64,000 bases of DNA, taken from positions 1 through 64,000 of the forward strand of contig CASBWL010000413.1 of NCBI GenBank assembly GCA_949130495.1, read 5' to 3'. The translations under genes were made by a program, and so were the position numbers. This DNA comes from Sambucus nigra (Eukaryota; Streptophyta; Magnoliopsida; Dipsacales; Adoxaceae). Positions 49,490-60,041 of this stretch are shown piece after piece. The notes under the pieces were generated by a model, which was not told where the DNA came from, searched no databases, and saw only the letters and a list, made by a program, of their open reading frames with translations. Every line of letters begins with the position of its first letter. Positions within the stretch are counted from its first letter, which is position 1.

Positions 49490-50440
49490 GCAAAGGTCAG
49501 GAAGGCGAAGTGCAGTGAGCTTCAGCACGACGACGATGTCGCCAAGGCATGTATATTAGCTTTGTCTATCACTCTCGAGATTATCATGCGGGTGGTGATG
49601 GCACAAGCGGAGGATCAGATCTGCTAGGACAGGATACGTCAGTTATTAACCGAGGGGGCAGAGTGTTATTCTGTTAGTTCAGAGGGACAACTACGCTTTA
49701 ATGGGAGGTTAGTCGTTCAAGGGGATGAGTATTTGAGACATGTTGTTATGACATAGTCCCATGGTTTGAGATTTGCAGTACATCCCTGCGGGGATAAGAT
49801 GTACAAGAATATGAGGAGACATTACTGGTGGGTAGGGATGAAACAAGACATAACAGAGTTTGTCTCGAAATGTTCTACGTGTCATCTTGTGAAAGTTGAT
49901 CATCAGAGACCTCTAGGGATGCTACAACTATTAGAGATTCCCATGTGGAAATAAGAGAGTATCTCCATGGACTTGATTACTGGGTTGCCTACATCACAGA
50001 GAGGCCACGATTCCATATAGGTGATTGTGGATAGGCTAACCAAGGTAGCCCATTTCTTACTGGTTCGCATTGACTTTGAGATGATGCGATACGCACAGTT
50101 ATTCATAGCAGAGATAGTTAACCTGCATGAGGTGGCGGTTAACATTGTGTCTGACAGCGACAAGATTTTTGTGGCTCACTTCTGGCAGAGCTTTCAGGAG
50201 GCCATGGGCACTGAGTTGCGATTGAGAATCGCATACCATCCAAAGACAGACGGGCATGCTGAGAGAGTAAATCAAACGATGGAGGATATGCTGAGGATGT
50301 GTATTTTAGACTTTGGGGGAGGATGGGAGTAATATCTTCTTTTGGTAGATTTTACGTATAACAACTCTTACCAGTTTAAGATCGACATGACACCGTTTAA
50401 AGCACTTAGTGGGAGACCTTGTCATTCTCTCGCCTATTGA
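49490..50440 (+). pseudogene. T3 integrase core
   Basis: The zinc-binding HHCC domain is visible (RFAVHP, RRHYWWVGMKQDI, CSTCHLVKVDHQRPLG, 49766-49925). The DDE core follows: SMDLITGLPTSQRGHDSI, stop, VIVDRLTKVAHF, IVSDSDKIFVAHFWQ (the second Asp kept) and YHPKTDGHAERVNQ (the Glu kept). The three catalytic residues therefore survive, but stops at 49951 and 50018 fall where Trp is expected, and others occur at 49622, 49755 and 50330. Confidence 0.92.
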
Positions 50441-51030
50441 TTAGAGGTGGGGGACAACAAGTTAATGGGGCCAGAAATAATTCAGGAGACGACTGCCAAG
50501 ATAGAGCTATTTCGGGGACGTATTCAGATAGCTTAGGATAGGCAGGAGAGTTATACTAATGCTTCTCGGAAACATGTGGAGTTAGTGTTCGGCGATCAGG
50601 TGCCAGTCCGGGTGCATTCTATAAAGGGAGTAATGAGGTTGGAGGAGAAGGAAAAGCTAGTGCCAAGATACGTGAGGCCTTTCCCTATCATTGAGTGGGT
50701 GGGACCAGTAGCCTATAGATTGGGTTTTCCAGAGCATCTTCAATGGATACATGACGTGTTCCATGTGGCACCACTGAAAAAATATCAGAGGAGCGAGAGG
50801 GCTTTCTGGCACGTTCCACTCGAGGAGATGGGCTTACATCCTGGAATCTCGTATTAGGCGAGATCGGGGGCCATTCTGGATCATAGTGAGCGCAAGCTAC
50901 AGTCTAAGGTTGTACCACTAGTGAGACTATAGTGGGGTTATCACAACGTTGACGAGTCTACGTGGGAGCGGGAGGACGATATGCGAGAGCAGTATCCAGA
51001 GTAATTCACCACAGGTATGACCTAATTTCG
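50440..51030 (+). pseudogene. T3 integrase C-terminus and chromodomain
   Basis: The GPY/F-type module reads KLVPRYVRPFPIIEWVGPVA, then HDVFHVAPLKKY. The chromodomain follows, from AILDHSERKLQSK through VVPLVRL, stop, WGYHNVDESTWERED to MREQYPE. In chromoviruses this domain guides integration to heterochromatin. The stop at 50930 (TAG) replaces the expected Gln before Trp. Confidence 0.88.
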
Positions 51031-51044
51031 GGGACGAAATTCCT

Positions 51045-51061
51045 TTGTAAGGGGGGAAGTA
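51045..51061 (+). other. T3 polypurine tract
   Basis: AAGGGGGGAAGTA is directly followed by the LTR start TGTAAC. The upstream FRGRNS phrase is the usual pol end of this clade and also precedes the T1 tract. Confidence 0.9.
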
Positions 51062-52629
51062 TGTAACCCCCGTATTTCTGTTCATTTTATATTTAATTAA
51101 TTTGGGAAAATTTAAATTACTTGTGTGTCTTAATTTAAGTGAATTAATTGTGATAATATTTATTTAAATATTAATCGGTAGAGTACTTCGTTAATATTTA
51201 TGGGATTTGAATTACTAAGTGAACAGTAAGGATTTATTTACGTCATAACGAGTATTAGTTACGTGACATTTATTTATCTCAGCCGAGAGTCGGGTATAGA
51301 CTAATTTAGGTGTGAGATAAGGATTTTTATAAATCAATTCGGATGCCAATTTTGAGTGCACAGTTGAGTCCGAATGGGGCTGATATAGTCGAAAAAGTGT
51401 ACACGGGTGTTGTAAATGGGCCACGGGGTATTTTTGGGCATAGCCAGGCCCACACGGGGTTATTTGGGTCCTTTTAATTAAGCCCAATAGGCCAAAAACG
51501 GGATTTGTACATTTATGTCTAGGTTTAGAAAAGTGTGGTAACCATAACACTTTTGGGAAAATCTGCGAACGTAGAGAAAGGCAAAAGAGGAGAACTTGGG
51601 AGCCAAAGGGGAAGAACACAAGAGGGTTCATCACCCCACAACCTCTACACCAAAGGACAAAACTTAGACACTACGAACCCTAAGGCAAGTGGTTAACTTG
51701 CTGTGATTATAAGTTTGTGATAATCAATTCATAGTATAGTGGGTATATTGAAAATTCGTTTTTGGGCATGGGTTGTTATTGAAATGGGTTTTCTATCATT
51801 AAACTGAATTCGGATGATTAATTATTCAATTAGTGATGGATTATGATTTAGGTTGAGTTGAATCTGATTTGATTGTGAAACCCAGAAGTTTGGGATGACT
51901 TAAGTTAGGATTTAAGATGATGAAATTTGTAATTTGGTGAATGAAACCTGAACAAAAGTCCAAATTGGAAAATATTGCTTTGTTGTAAATTGATTGATGA
52001 ACTAAGGTTAAGTAGGGATTTATATCATGTTAGTAAATAAATTGATGGTGGCTTAGGTTTGGGTGAAGTCATGAATGAGTTTTAAAATATTGAAGGGACA
52101 ACCATGGCAGAAATCTCACTCGGAGAAGACGTTGTCATGGACTACCGATTGATCGCTCCGGGACTACCGATCGACCGCGTGTCCCAGTTCTTTGATAGCT
52201 CGGCTTATATAAATTATGGAAATTTATTTATTTGATGGGACTTATAGGAGGTTATTCCTATTGAATGTTAAAAGGGAAATGATGAATATAGATTCGAGAA
52301 AATATTTACCAAGGTGTATTAACACTAATAAAGGGGTGTCGAATTTATTAATGGGCATAGAATGAAATAAATTCTGAATACTAAATTACGGGCCAAGTGA
52401 GTGAGTCTGGATATATTGATTGAGTGTCGCCAAGGTATTTAATTAACTATCGAGTGGAATAGATTAAATTAGAGTCGGGCCATAGACTCGTAAAAGTATT
52501 ACATTAATTAATGTGCAATTAAATAAATTAGAGTTGGACCATAGACTCAAATTTATATAGGCTAGTGCTATGGACTCTTTACACGGTAAAGCCGGGGTTT
52601 AAGTAATTATATATATACGGTGTGCGATA

Positions 52630-52665
<36 letters not shown>

Positions 52666-53924
52666 TGTGTGTGTGTGTGCTTATGAATATAAGTGATTAG
52701 ATATTTATTTAAATTATATACTCTAATGCTGTCAAGGGAGATTGCGCGATGTGGGCGAATCCCCTAGCTTGAGGAGTAGGACAAGTATATCCCCAGGTCA
52801 TAGGGTCCGTTATATTGGTGAGAGGTTTATCTCACTTTCAGGAAGGAAATATGACTGCCTCCACAACTTTTATATTTTGGCCAAGCTCGTGAGTGATTCC
52901 GACTTGGGGTAACTAGGTTAAGTGAGCACACCTGGTATGATAGAACTTTGGAGATTACATCTGGTGAGGTTTTACTCAGGAGGATGGATTATATATATTC
53001 AACATATGTGCGACTGTTGTAATTTAGCTTTACATATATAACGGGATAAATATTTATATACGGGTAAATTAATACATGGAGAAAAATTGTATTATTTATA
53101 TAACTTGTGAATGTTATATGGCTTTAAAGGAAATGATTATTCAAGTTAAAGTGTTAGATAACTTATAAATCATACTAAACAGACTCGGGCTAGAGTATGG
53201 TGTCAGGAAAGTGTTATAACAAGGTCTAGTTATAGGATAGATAACTAGGAAGGTTATAATGAATGTGTAAGGTGTTCACATTAGTTGAGGGGTGATCATA
53301 TTCTGAAGAGAGTGCGACACTAACTTAATTATGAAGCACATTCATACATTTTTATTACTGCAACGTTAATCAATTGCTAAATATTTTCAAAACGTTTTGG
53401 GTTCTAACCCTTGCTTTCAAATATTTTCAAAACCTTTTAGGTGTCCATCCACAGGGACGCCAGACTTGATTTCATAGGGATGCACCGCTGCATTATGTGT
53501 GGATATTGGCGGATTTAGGGTAGACGCTTCTTTCATTCTATTCCTACTTTTGAGTGTTATCTTTGTTTATTTGAGCATGTTGATCATAGTACTTTCAATT
53601 TATTTCATTTCAGATTTGTATGGGATTTATTACACTTTGCTAGTTTGATTTTGTTTGGTTTTAACTGATGGTTGTTTCGGCAAGACTTTATTATTATTAT
53701 TTGTGATGATTGATTCTATTAGCATTGAATTTTTATTTCAATTTTCGTATTTATTTGGTCTTGGATAAACAAAGATAAAATTTGACATCACCTTTTTGAA
53801 TACTAAGTGGTTAGTAAGTTTTAAAAAGTTTTCGAAAGTGATGCTAAGAATGAACCAAATGAGATTCGTGTTTTAATTTGATATAAGACTAATCACCCGA
53901 TATTTTATTTGGCGGGGTGTCACA
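51062..53924 (+). repeat. T3 3' LTR
   Basis: 2,863 bp from TGTAACCCCC to GGGGTGTCACA. The conserved hairpin is at 53440-53461 and the palindromic CCGATCGACCGCG motif near 52160. It gained a TG/TA repeat at 52630-52680 that the 5' LTR lacks. Confidence 0.95.
53440..53461 (+). other. Conserved LTR hairpin (T3 3' LTR)
   Basis: GGTGTCC, short loop, GGGACGCC, directly after CCTTTTA. Related copies are at 2182, 9438, 34743, 37009 and 45817. Paired changes between copies keep the stem. Confidence 0.65.
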
Positions 53925-55121
53925 CCATTCCTTTCCAACATTACCAAACACACAAAAAGAAAATACCACATAAGAAAAATAAGGTGATTGCACAAGATAG
54001 CAGTTAGGTGCATGTAAAACAAAGTAGAAACAATAACACTAAAATTAATTAAATGAATAATTTTATCTCACTAAACCACCTAGTGAGAAAACAGGCACCA
54101 ACCCTTAAAATAACCTTTTTCTAAGTTCTTCAAAGCCCGACTATGCATGTCTCTTTCCAAATTTTGATGTCACCATTTCTGCATTATAATTTCATTAATA
54201 ACAAACTCCCTGACGCAAAACAATAATATATATGTTTTTAACTTTTTTACTTAGTAAGAAAGCCTATTATGGATCTATTATCAACTCAAAATCAGTTGAT
54301 TAATTTATAAATTATCTCCTCTAAAAAAAGGGAAAAATCATTAAAAAAAGTCTACAATATCCCCATAATACAACCTCAACATACGAGCACATGATAAAAT
54401 GAAACATCCATTTTACTTGGAGTTCTAAAAATAAATTGGTTAGCTTGATCATGAATATTGAGGCCTAATGATGAGTAGGGTCAAATCAAGAACTTCTAAT
54501 TAAGCTTCCTCTTGAGTAAAGCCTCGGAGCTTGTTGGACCAATGTTACACGGGATGTGGGTCACTCGAGTACGGGCATGCATTATGAAGTGGACTACACT
54601 GGATCATGTGAAGAAATAGAAGTTCTGTTGGAGTTACTTTAGTCTATGAAGCACCTCACTAGTTCATGTTTGACACGTGTCAAGGCACTGATACCCTCCA
54701 CAAAAATGTCTCAAAATGTATTTTTTTTTTGTTAAAATATATTCTTCCCAATTGAAGGGACGAAATTATAGCAATTTTAATCTACTGGAACGATGTTAAA
54801 ACTTTCGTTTAGTTAAATATACAAATGTACTAAAACTATCCGTGTCCCACTTTCCTTAAATCGCCATTTCAGTGTCTCGAGTCTTGCAGGGTCACATATT
54901 TGTGCTTCATAAGCTTTAATAATATAGAATGCAAATAGTGATACAGGAACATGCTCATCTCTTTATGCATACTTTTTTTCTAATTAGAGGGACATAAACG
55001 GTTAAGATATAATCTTAAAGTACTTTCCAGGTTGTTACAGATTTATATGGGTCTATTAACAAGTCATTCAATAACCTCGAGCCTTAACCTCTTTCTGCAT
55101 AGTTGTAGCCAAGCCTAGTTA

Positions 55122-55129
<8 letters not shown>
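53925..55129. other. Unassigned DNA right of T3
   Basis: AT-rich with no coding pattern or element edge that I could support. Confidence 0.5.

Positions 55130-55208
<79 letters not shown>
55130..55208. repeat. (CT)n(AT)n microsatellite
   Basis: About 12 CT units are followed by about 27 AT units. The Stowaway MITE begins where the run ends. Confidence 0.96.
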
Positions 55209-55210
<2 letters not shown>

Positions 55211-55401
55211 CCCTCATTCCAAATTAATAGTCCCTATTTTCACAACAACTTTTAAGGATATAACCCAATCAAAGGCCAAGATCGTGACTTCTTCCCTATA
55301 GTGGAATATTATTCAATGGTTACGTCCAAAAAAAGGCGTGTGGACTCTTAATTTAGGATATCCCAAAAGGAAAATGGGATTATTTATTTGGGATAAGGGA
55401 G
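55209..55401. mobile_element. Stowaway-type MITE
   Basis: A 193-bp unit has ends CCCCCTCATTCCAAATTAAT and the complement of CTCCCTTATCCCAAATAAAT, inverted over about 33 bp, with TA on both sides. This is the Tc1/mariner-derived Stowaway pattern. It inserted at the edge of a TA microsatellite, so the left TA is not diagnostic alone. Confidence 0.88.
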
Positions 55402-55717
55402 TATATGCAATAAGTAAACATAGTTGAAGTTGAACTATATACAAGATGGTAATTGATGCTCTTTCCTCTCATCTTCTTTTTATTTCTAATCTTATATTTA
55501 GCTTCTTGTTTTCTTCATGCAATCAAAAGATTGCATCAAACACCAGTTTCTTTTTCTTCAACTTTTACTTCGATGTTCACACGATTAATTTGTTGTTGAA
55601 ACTAAATCATTTATATTCTTCATTCTTGAACCCAATTCTATAGCTGTAACTGGAATCAGAAGGATTTTGAGAGTTTTTTTCTTTTGATATACTCACGGAT
55701 TTATTGACATCAAGGTT
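55402..55717. other. Unassigned DNA
   Basis: A 65-codon Phe/Ser-rich ORF (55446-55643) has no recognisable domain. Nothing else is visible. Confidence 0.4.
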
Positions 55718-55869
55718 AGAAGGTGAATCTATTAAATTTAATCAACCATTGACCAGTAATCCTAATGTGGGCAGGTTTGATCAGGGAGATGTAGAAATAG
55801 TACTTCAAGATCCATTACGTGTCCAAGGTCTTTTGTTATTCTTGGCATTTGTTATTTTGGAACAAATCA
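55718..55869 (+). pseudogene. petA: Nuclear copy of chloroplast petA 3' end (cytochrome f)
   Basis: One uninterrupted frame matches the last part of cytochrome f just before and within its C-terminal membrane helix: [17 protein letters not shown], then [14 protein letters not shown], then a hydrophobic stretch [11 protein letters not shown]. Cytochrome f is the c-type haem subunit of the thylakoid cytochrome b6f complex. Residues differ from the usual chloroplast protein (for example GRFDQGDV where GGFGQGDA is usual), and the last residues and haem-binding front part are missing. It ends near 55869 in unrelated DNA. A transferred plastid DNA fragment is the simplest reading; 152 bp is too short for function. 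Confidence 0.85.
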
Positions 55870-58290
55870 TATGAAGTTCATTAAACACTCGCCAAGTGGG
55901 TGGAACTCGTATACATGATGTATAATAGTACATAGAAATCTACGAATTAGTCTTGGCCTAGGGCACCCGACATAAAATAAAGGGGACCATCGCAAATTAG
56001 ACCCCTGAGCAAAACTCATCCAAAAAATATACATATAACAAAAAAGAAAGACAGTAAATAGATCTACAACATATATAAAACAATGAAAACATTTATATTT
56101 GAGTCGTGTACAAAGAAACCTTGTGTCTTCAAAACATCTCATATTATGGTCCCTATACACATACCACAAAGAAACCTTGTGCTTGGACTTTCGCATTAGG
56201 GCTGCCATCGATACCCTAAGCGACTCCTAAACCAACCTCTGTATCACACACTGCATCCAAAATAATCGAAGGATGGCACAACGTAGAAACATGGGGTCAC
56301 CCAGCTCGTCACTCTCCTCGCACAAATAATTATTAATGATCTCCAAGGGAGCCCTCATACGCTATACTGCCTTTCATGGAAAAGATACTGCATATGCACT
56401 AAAAATTAAGGAATAGAACGAATTTACTAAAAAATTACCCCCTCAGCCTTCTCTCCACCTGATCTCATCCATCCCTCCCCTCAAAAGGCCAACCTCCTCC
56501 AACAAATTCTAATCTAGTGTATCAGTTTAAAATGTAAGAATTTAATAGGTTATAATTAGTGTGGACTAATTGGCAACCTAATCTAGAAGTTTGGTTACTA
56601 GGGTAGGTTCTTTCATATATTATTACTATTATTTAATAGGTGTGTTACCCTGTCCAATCCAAATCTAACCCGCCCCACATATCAACCCATAGGTGATCTG
56701 CCTATATGTGACCAAATCTATAACTAACCAACCAAAGACCCTCCAATTGTTAACCCTATCATGACCTCAAAAATGAGTAGAATATTCCCCTTTTAGTTAG
56801 GATATGCTCGCAATATTCTTTAGTCTCTCCCTACGTATTGCAGCCATTTATTAGGCAAAAGAGATTTTGTATTTTGAATAAAGATGATATTATGAGAGAT
56901 TGAGGGGGTGTATACTATTTTGCATTGCGTACATCATATACTTCATCGATAAGTAAGAGTTTCCAAAGAATGAATATAGTGTATCATCTATATATTATAT
57001 AATAAGAACATAACAACAATTCTCATGTATTTTTCTTTTTAGTTGATAACCTTTAATTAACTTTCTTATTGTTAAAGATTAAAAATGGGTTATTACTAAC
57101 ACTAGGTAAGAGAGTTAATATTATAGACTAATTTTGCATATCTAACCATTTGACCCCCCCCCCCCCCCTCCCCCCAATCTTTAAGATATTTCAATGAGAT
57201 ATCAATATGTAGATGTTGTAGAGATGCTAGTAACTTTAGTTCAGATAAATTTAAAACTAGCATAAAAATACACTAAACTTCCTTATGGTGATTTGAGAGA
57301 AGCTTAATATAATTTCTAACTGAGAACCCAATGTGAATTCCAAAGTAGGTGAAGAAACTCCTTATAGTTGACACATAACTCAATATAAATTGTTGCATTT
57401 GACCACTTTCACTCACTACTATCTAGCCCTAGAAAACCATGGAATCACTTGCACTTGTTGCATTTGTACACTTTCACTAATAGCTGGCCTAGTATCAGAA
57501 TCATTATTCCATATAAAGCAATTGAATCACTTACACTTGTTGAAACACTATAACTTATTGCATTTGTGCAGTTCCACTAATAGCTAGCCTAGTATCAAAA
57601 TCATAATAACGCAAAATGACATATAATTGGGTTTTGTTTTTACCTTTTATTGTTGAATTGAGGCCCATTCAAAGATAATTTTTTATCGTGTTTGATTGTT
57701 GCCTTGTAGTACTGCATTTTAGCATTAAGCGTCAAGTCTGTTGTTCAGTTTCAAATTTTTTTAATGAAATTTATTCCCCTTTTATCCTTGTTATTTTTAC
57801 TAAATGACACGAATATAAACACGTTACTAAAGAATTAATGATTGTAAAATGGTCAAGTACTCAGCATTCTGAACCAAATACGTTAGGAACAAACAATGTA
57901 CATTCAAATAGGCTTAACTTTTCAACATCATTCAACTACCATTAAAAAGTTTAGCATTAAGCATAAAAAATGACCCTTACACCACAATCGATGCATAAAC
58001 ACGATAAAAATATAAAATGAAGCATTTGAGCAAAGAAAATTCAGCAAAAAGTTACCTATAATCGCATCAAGTGATTTCATATTCACAATCGGAATAACCC
58101 CAACCATAACCAAAAATAAAAACACCTTATCCGTAAACGTTCCAGGCCTCTGAGTTGCAATCATCATCTAAATATTTCCACTTTCCTCTAGAAAACTCAT
58201 AATCATGCGTGTATTGTGCCAATAGCCTTTTGACTAGCAGTTAGCTACTGCTTCTTTGCCACCAAACCCCTCCACATTCCTAATGGGCCC
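55870..58290. other. Unassigned DNA with a poly-C tract
   Basis: No gene was supported over 2.4 kb. A C tract with one T lies at 57154-57175. Repeated TTGCATTTG and CACTAATAGCTGGCC-like phrases at 57455-57600 suggest a small local duplication. Confidence 0.4.
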
Positions 58291-58594
58291 TATTGGAACA
58301 AAAATATTTTTTCATGGAACCCACTGGATCAAAGGAAAATCGTAAGACCTTTGCACACTTAGAAAACGGTACCAATTGATTAAAATACATAAATACTGGC
58401 ATGTTAATTAGTTATCTTTGATGGGGTATGTGGGAGAGCCTAACTATTTTTTTGGAAAACTATAGGTAAGTCCTAAATTTGGCTCATATGTTACGGTAAT
58501 TCCCACGATTTTTTTTTTGTTTTACGATATGCCACGCACTTTTTTTTCGTTCCGACGGTATTTTTATAAAGAGTACTAATACATTTATCACAAG

Positions 58595-58671
58595 TTAGTA
58601 CCGGTTCAGTACCAAATGTACTTTACAACAACAAATATAAAGCACATTTGGTACTGGATCGGTATTAACTC
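58595..58671. repeat. Inner hairpin, left arm
   Basis: TTAGTACCGGTTCAGTACC faces GGTACTGGATCGGTATTAA around a short AT-rich loop. It lies in the intron-like part of the left arm. Its counterpart is at 59667-59743. Confidence 0.8.
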
Positions 58672-58813
58672 CCGATGTGTGTAACATTATTTTTTTGTAA
58701 ATAAGGTGTAAACAACGCATTTTTAGATAAATAATTCATACATCGGAGTTCATACAAATTTCTCATTTTTTTACATATAATTTATAACAAATAGCAGTGG
58801 CGAACGTACCTTG

Positions 58814-59119
58814 CACTTGCTCAAGCTCGCTGTTATTGGATAAATGGTTGACATGAAGCGTAGATTTGAAAACTACTTCTCCTTTCTTTAGGAAATTTTT
58901 GTATTTCTCTTTCTTATCTTCCATTTTAGGTTTTTCTTTGGTGGATGGTTTTTTACTTTGGGGTTTGATTTGGTCGGTTTTGCAAAAATCGGAATCGTCG
59001 CCGCCAGATTTTGGAAGAGAAAATGAGAGGCCTATTGAAGAAGCAAATGATGCCACGTCGGATTTTATCACATTTATGTCTTTCGAAGTTTCTTATTTTT
59101 TGGGTTTTGAAATCGCCAT
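58814..59119 (-). pseudogene. Captured first exon, left-arm copy
   Basis: On the minus strand an ATG at 59119 starts MAISKPKK, then a frame slip with TAA. From 59071 the frame is open: IKSDVASFASSIGLSFSLPK, GGDDSDFCKTD, a Lys/Glu-rich stretch (KPSTKEKPKMEDKKEKYKNF), then STLHVNHLSNNSELEQVQ. The coding ends at CAAG followed by GTACGTT, a good plant splice donor. The acidic/basic, Lys-rich character suggests the N-terminus of a nuclear or nucleolar protein, but I do not recognise the family. The continuous frame past the donor is by chance. Confidence 0.6.
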
Positions 59120-59212
59120 TTTTGAGTTCTATGAGTTTGATAATGGAGGGTGGGTGTTGAGCACATGATCTTCAACACCCATCCGCCACTCTCAAACTTC
59201 TAAAACTCAAAA

Positions 59213-59518
59213 ATGACCATTTCAAAGCCAAAAAAAATCGAAACTTTGGAAGACATAAATGTGCTCAAATCCGACGTGGCATCATTCGCTTCTTCAATCG
59301 ACCTCTTTTCTGTCCCCCAACTCCCGCTTCGACGATTCTGATTTTTGAAAAATCGGCCAAATCAAACCCCAGAGCAACAAACCCTCCACATAAGCAAACC
59401 CTAAAATGGTAGATAAGAAAAAGAAAAAGAAAAATTTCATAAAGAAGAAGAAAGAAGAAGTAGTGGTCAAACCTAGGCTTCATGTCAACCATTTAACCAA
59501 AAACAACGTGCTTAAGTA
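59213..59518 (+). pseudogene. Captured first exon, right-arm copy
   Basis: The plus-strand mirror copy opens MTISKPKKIETLEDINV, then KSDVASFASSIDLFS, so this copy preserves the start better than the left one. It then loses frame near 59310 by small deletions and shows stops. The Lys-rich part survives in other frames up to a CAAG/GTATGTA donor near 59525. Comparing the copies gives the likely ancestral exon structure. Confidence 0.55.
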
Positions 59519-59666
59519 AATGCAAGGTATGTACGCCATCGCTATTTGTGATAAACTATATACAAAAAATCAACAATTTTTATGGACTCAAATATATGTA
59601 CTATTTATCCAAAAATGCGTTGTTTACACCTTATTTATATAAAAAGATAATGTTACATACATCGAG

Positions 59667-59743
59667 AGTTAATACCAGGCCAATACCAAATGTGCTTTAT
59701 ATGTGTTGTTGTAAAGAACATTTGGTACTAAATTGGTACTAAC
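59667..59743. repeat. Inner hairpin, right arm
   Basis: TTAATACCAGGCCAATACC faces GGTACTAAATTGGTACTAA. It mirrors the hairpin at 58595-58671. Confidence 0.8.
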
Positions 59744-60041
59744 TTCCGGTATGTGTATCGGTACTCTTTATAAAAAATACTGTCGGAGCGGGAAAAAAGT
59801 GCATTGTGTATCGTAAAACAAAAAAAAATTAAGGTAATTGCCGCAACACATCAGCCAAATTTAAACTTATCCATAATTTTCCAAAATAGTTACTTAGGTC
59901 CCCATACCTCATCAAAGATAACTAATTAGCATGCCGATATTTATTTATTTTAACCAATTGGTCCTGTTTTCTAAGTGTGTATATGTCTTACAATTTTTCT
60001 TTGCTCTAGTGTGTCCCATGAAAAATATTTTTGTTCCAATA

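Larger units (their letters stand above)
43485..53924 (+). mobile_element. Element T3: Tekay-type Ty3/gypsy chromovirus
   Basis: This is the most complete retroelement of the window: LTR 43485-46302, primer site, gag, protease, RT, RNase H, integrase, chromodomain, polypurine tract, LTR 51062-53924. Domain order and the C-terminal chromodomain place it in the chromovirus branch, and the long LTRs fit the Tekay clade. The LTRs remain highly alike over their whole length, so it is younger than T1 and T2. Every domain carries stops or shifts. The 5' LTR lacks its expected TGTAAC start, and CCATT, which follows the 3' LTR, has no partner on the left. Confidence 0.95.
58291..60041. repeat. Giant foldback: inverted duplication of a gene first exon
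   Basis: The 1,751-bp stretch is a near-symmetrical palindrome centred on 59166, with arms of about 870 bp and a loop of about 11 bp (59161-59171). Outer ends are TATTGGAACAAAAATATTTTT and its complement. Each arm, read outward from the centre, holds a leader, an ATG-led coding exon, a splice-donor-like GT, and intron-like DNA containing a smaller hairpin. The arms differ by many point changes and small indels, so duplication is not recent. The hexamer CACATT occurs just outside both ends (58273 and 60045) and may be a worn target duplication. A foldback or Mutator-like element that captured a gene piece is the likely origin. Confidence 0.85.
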
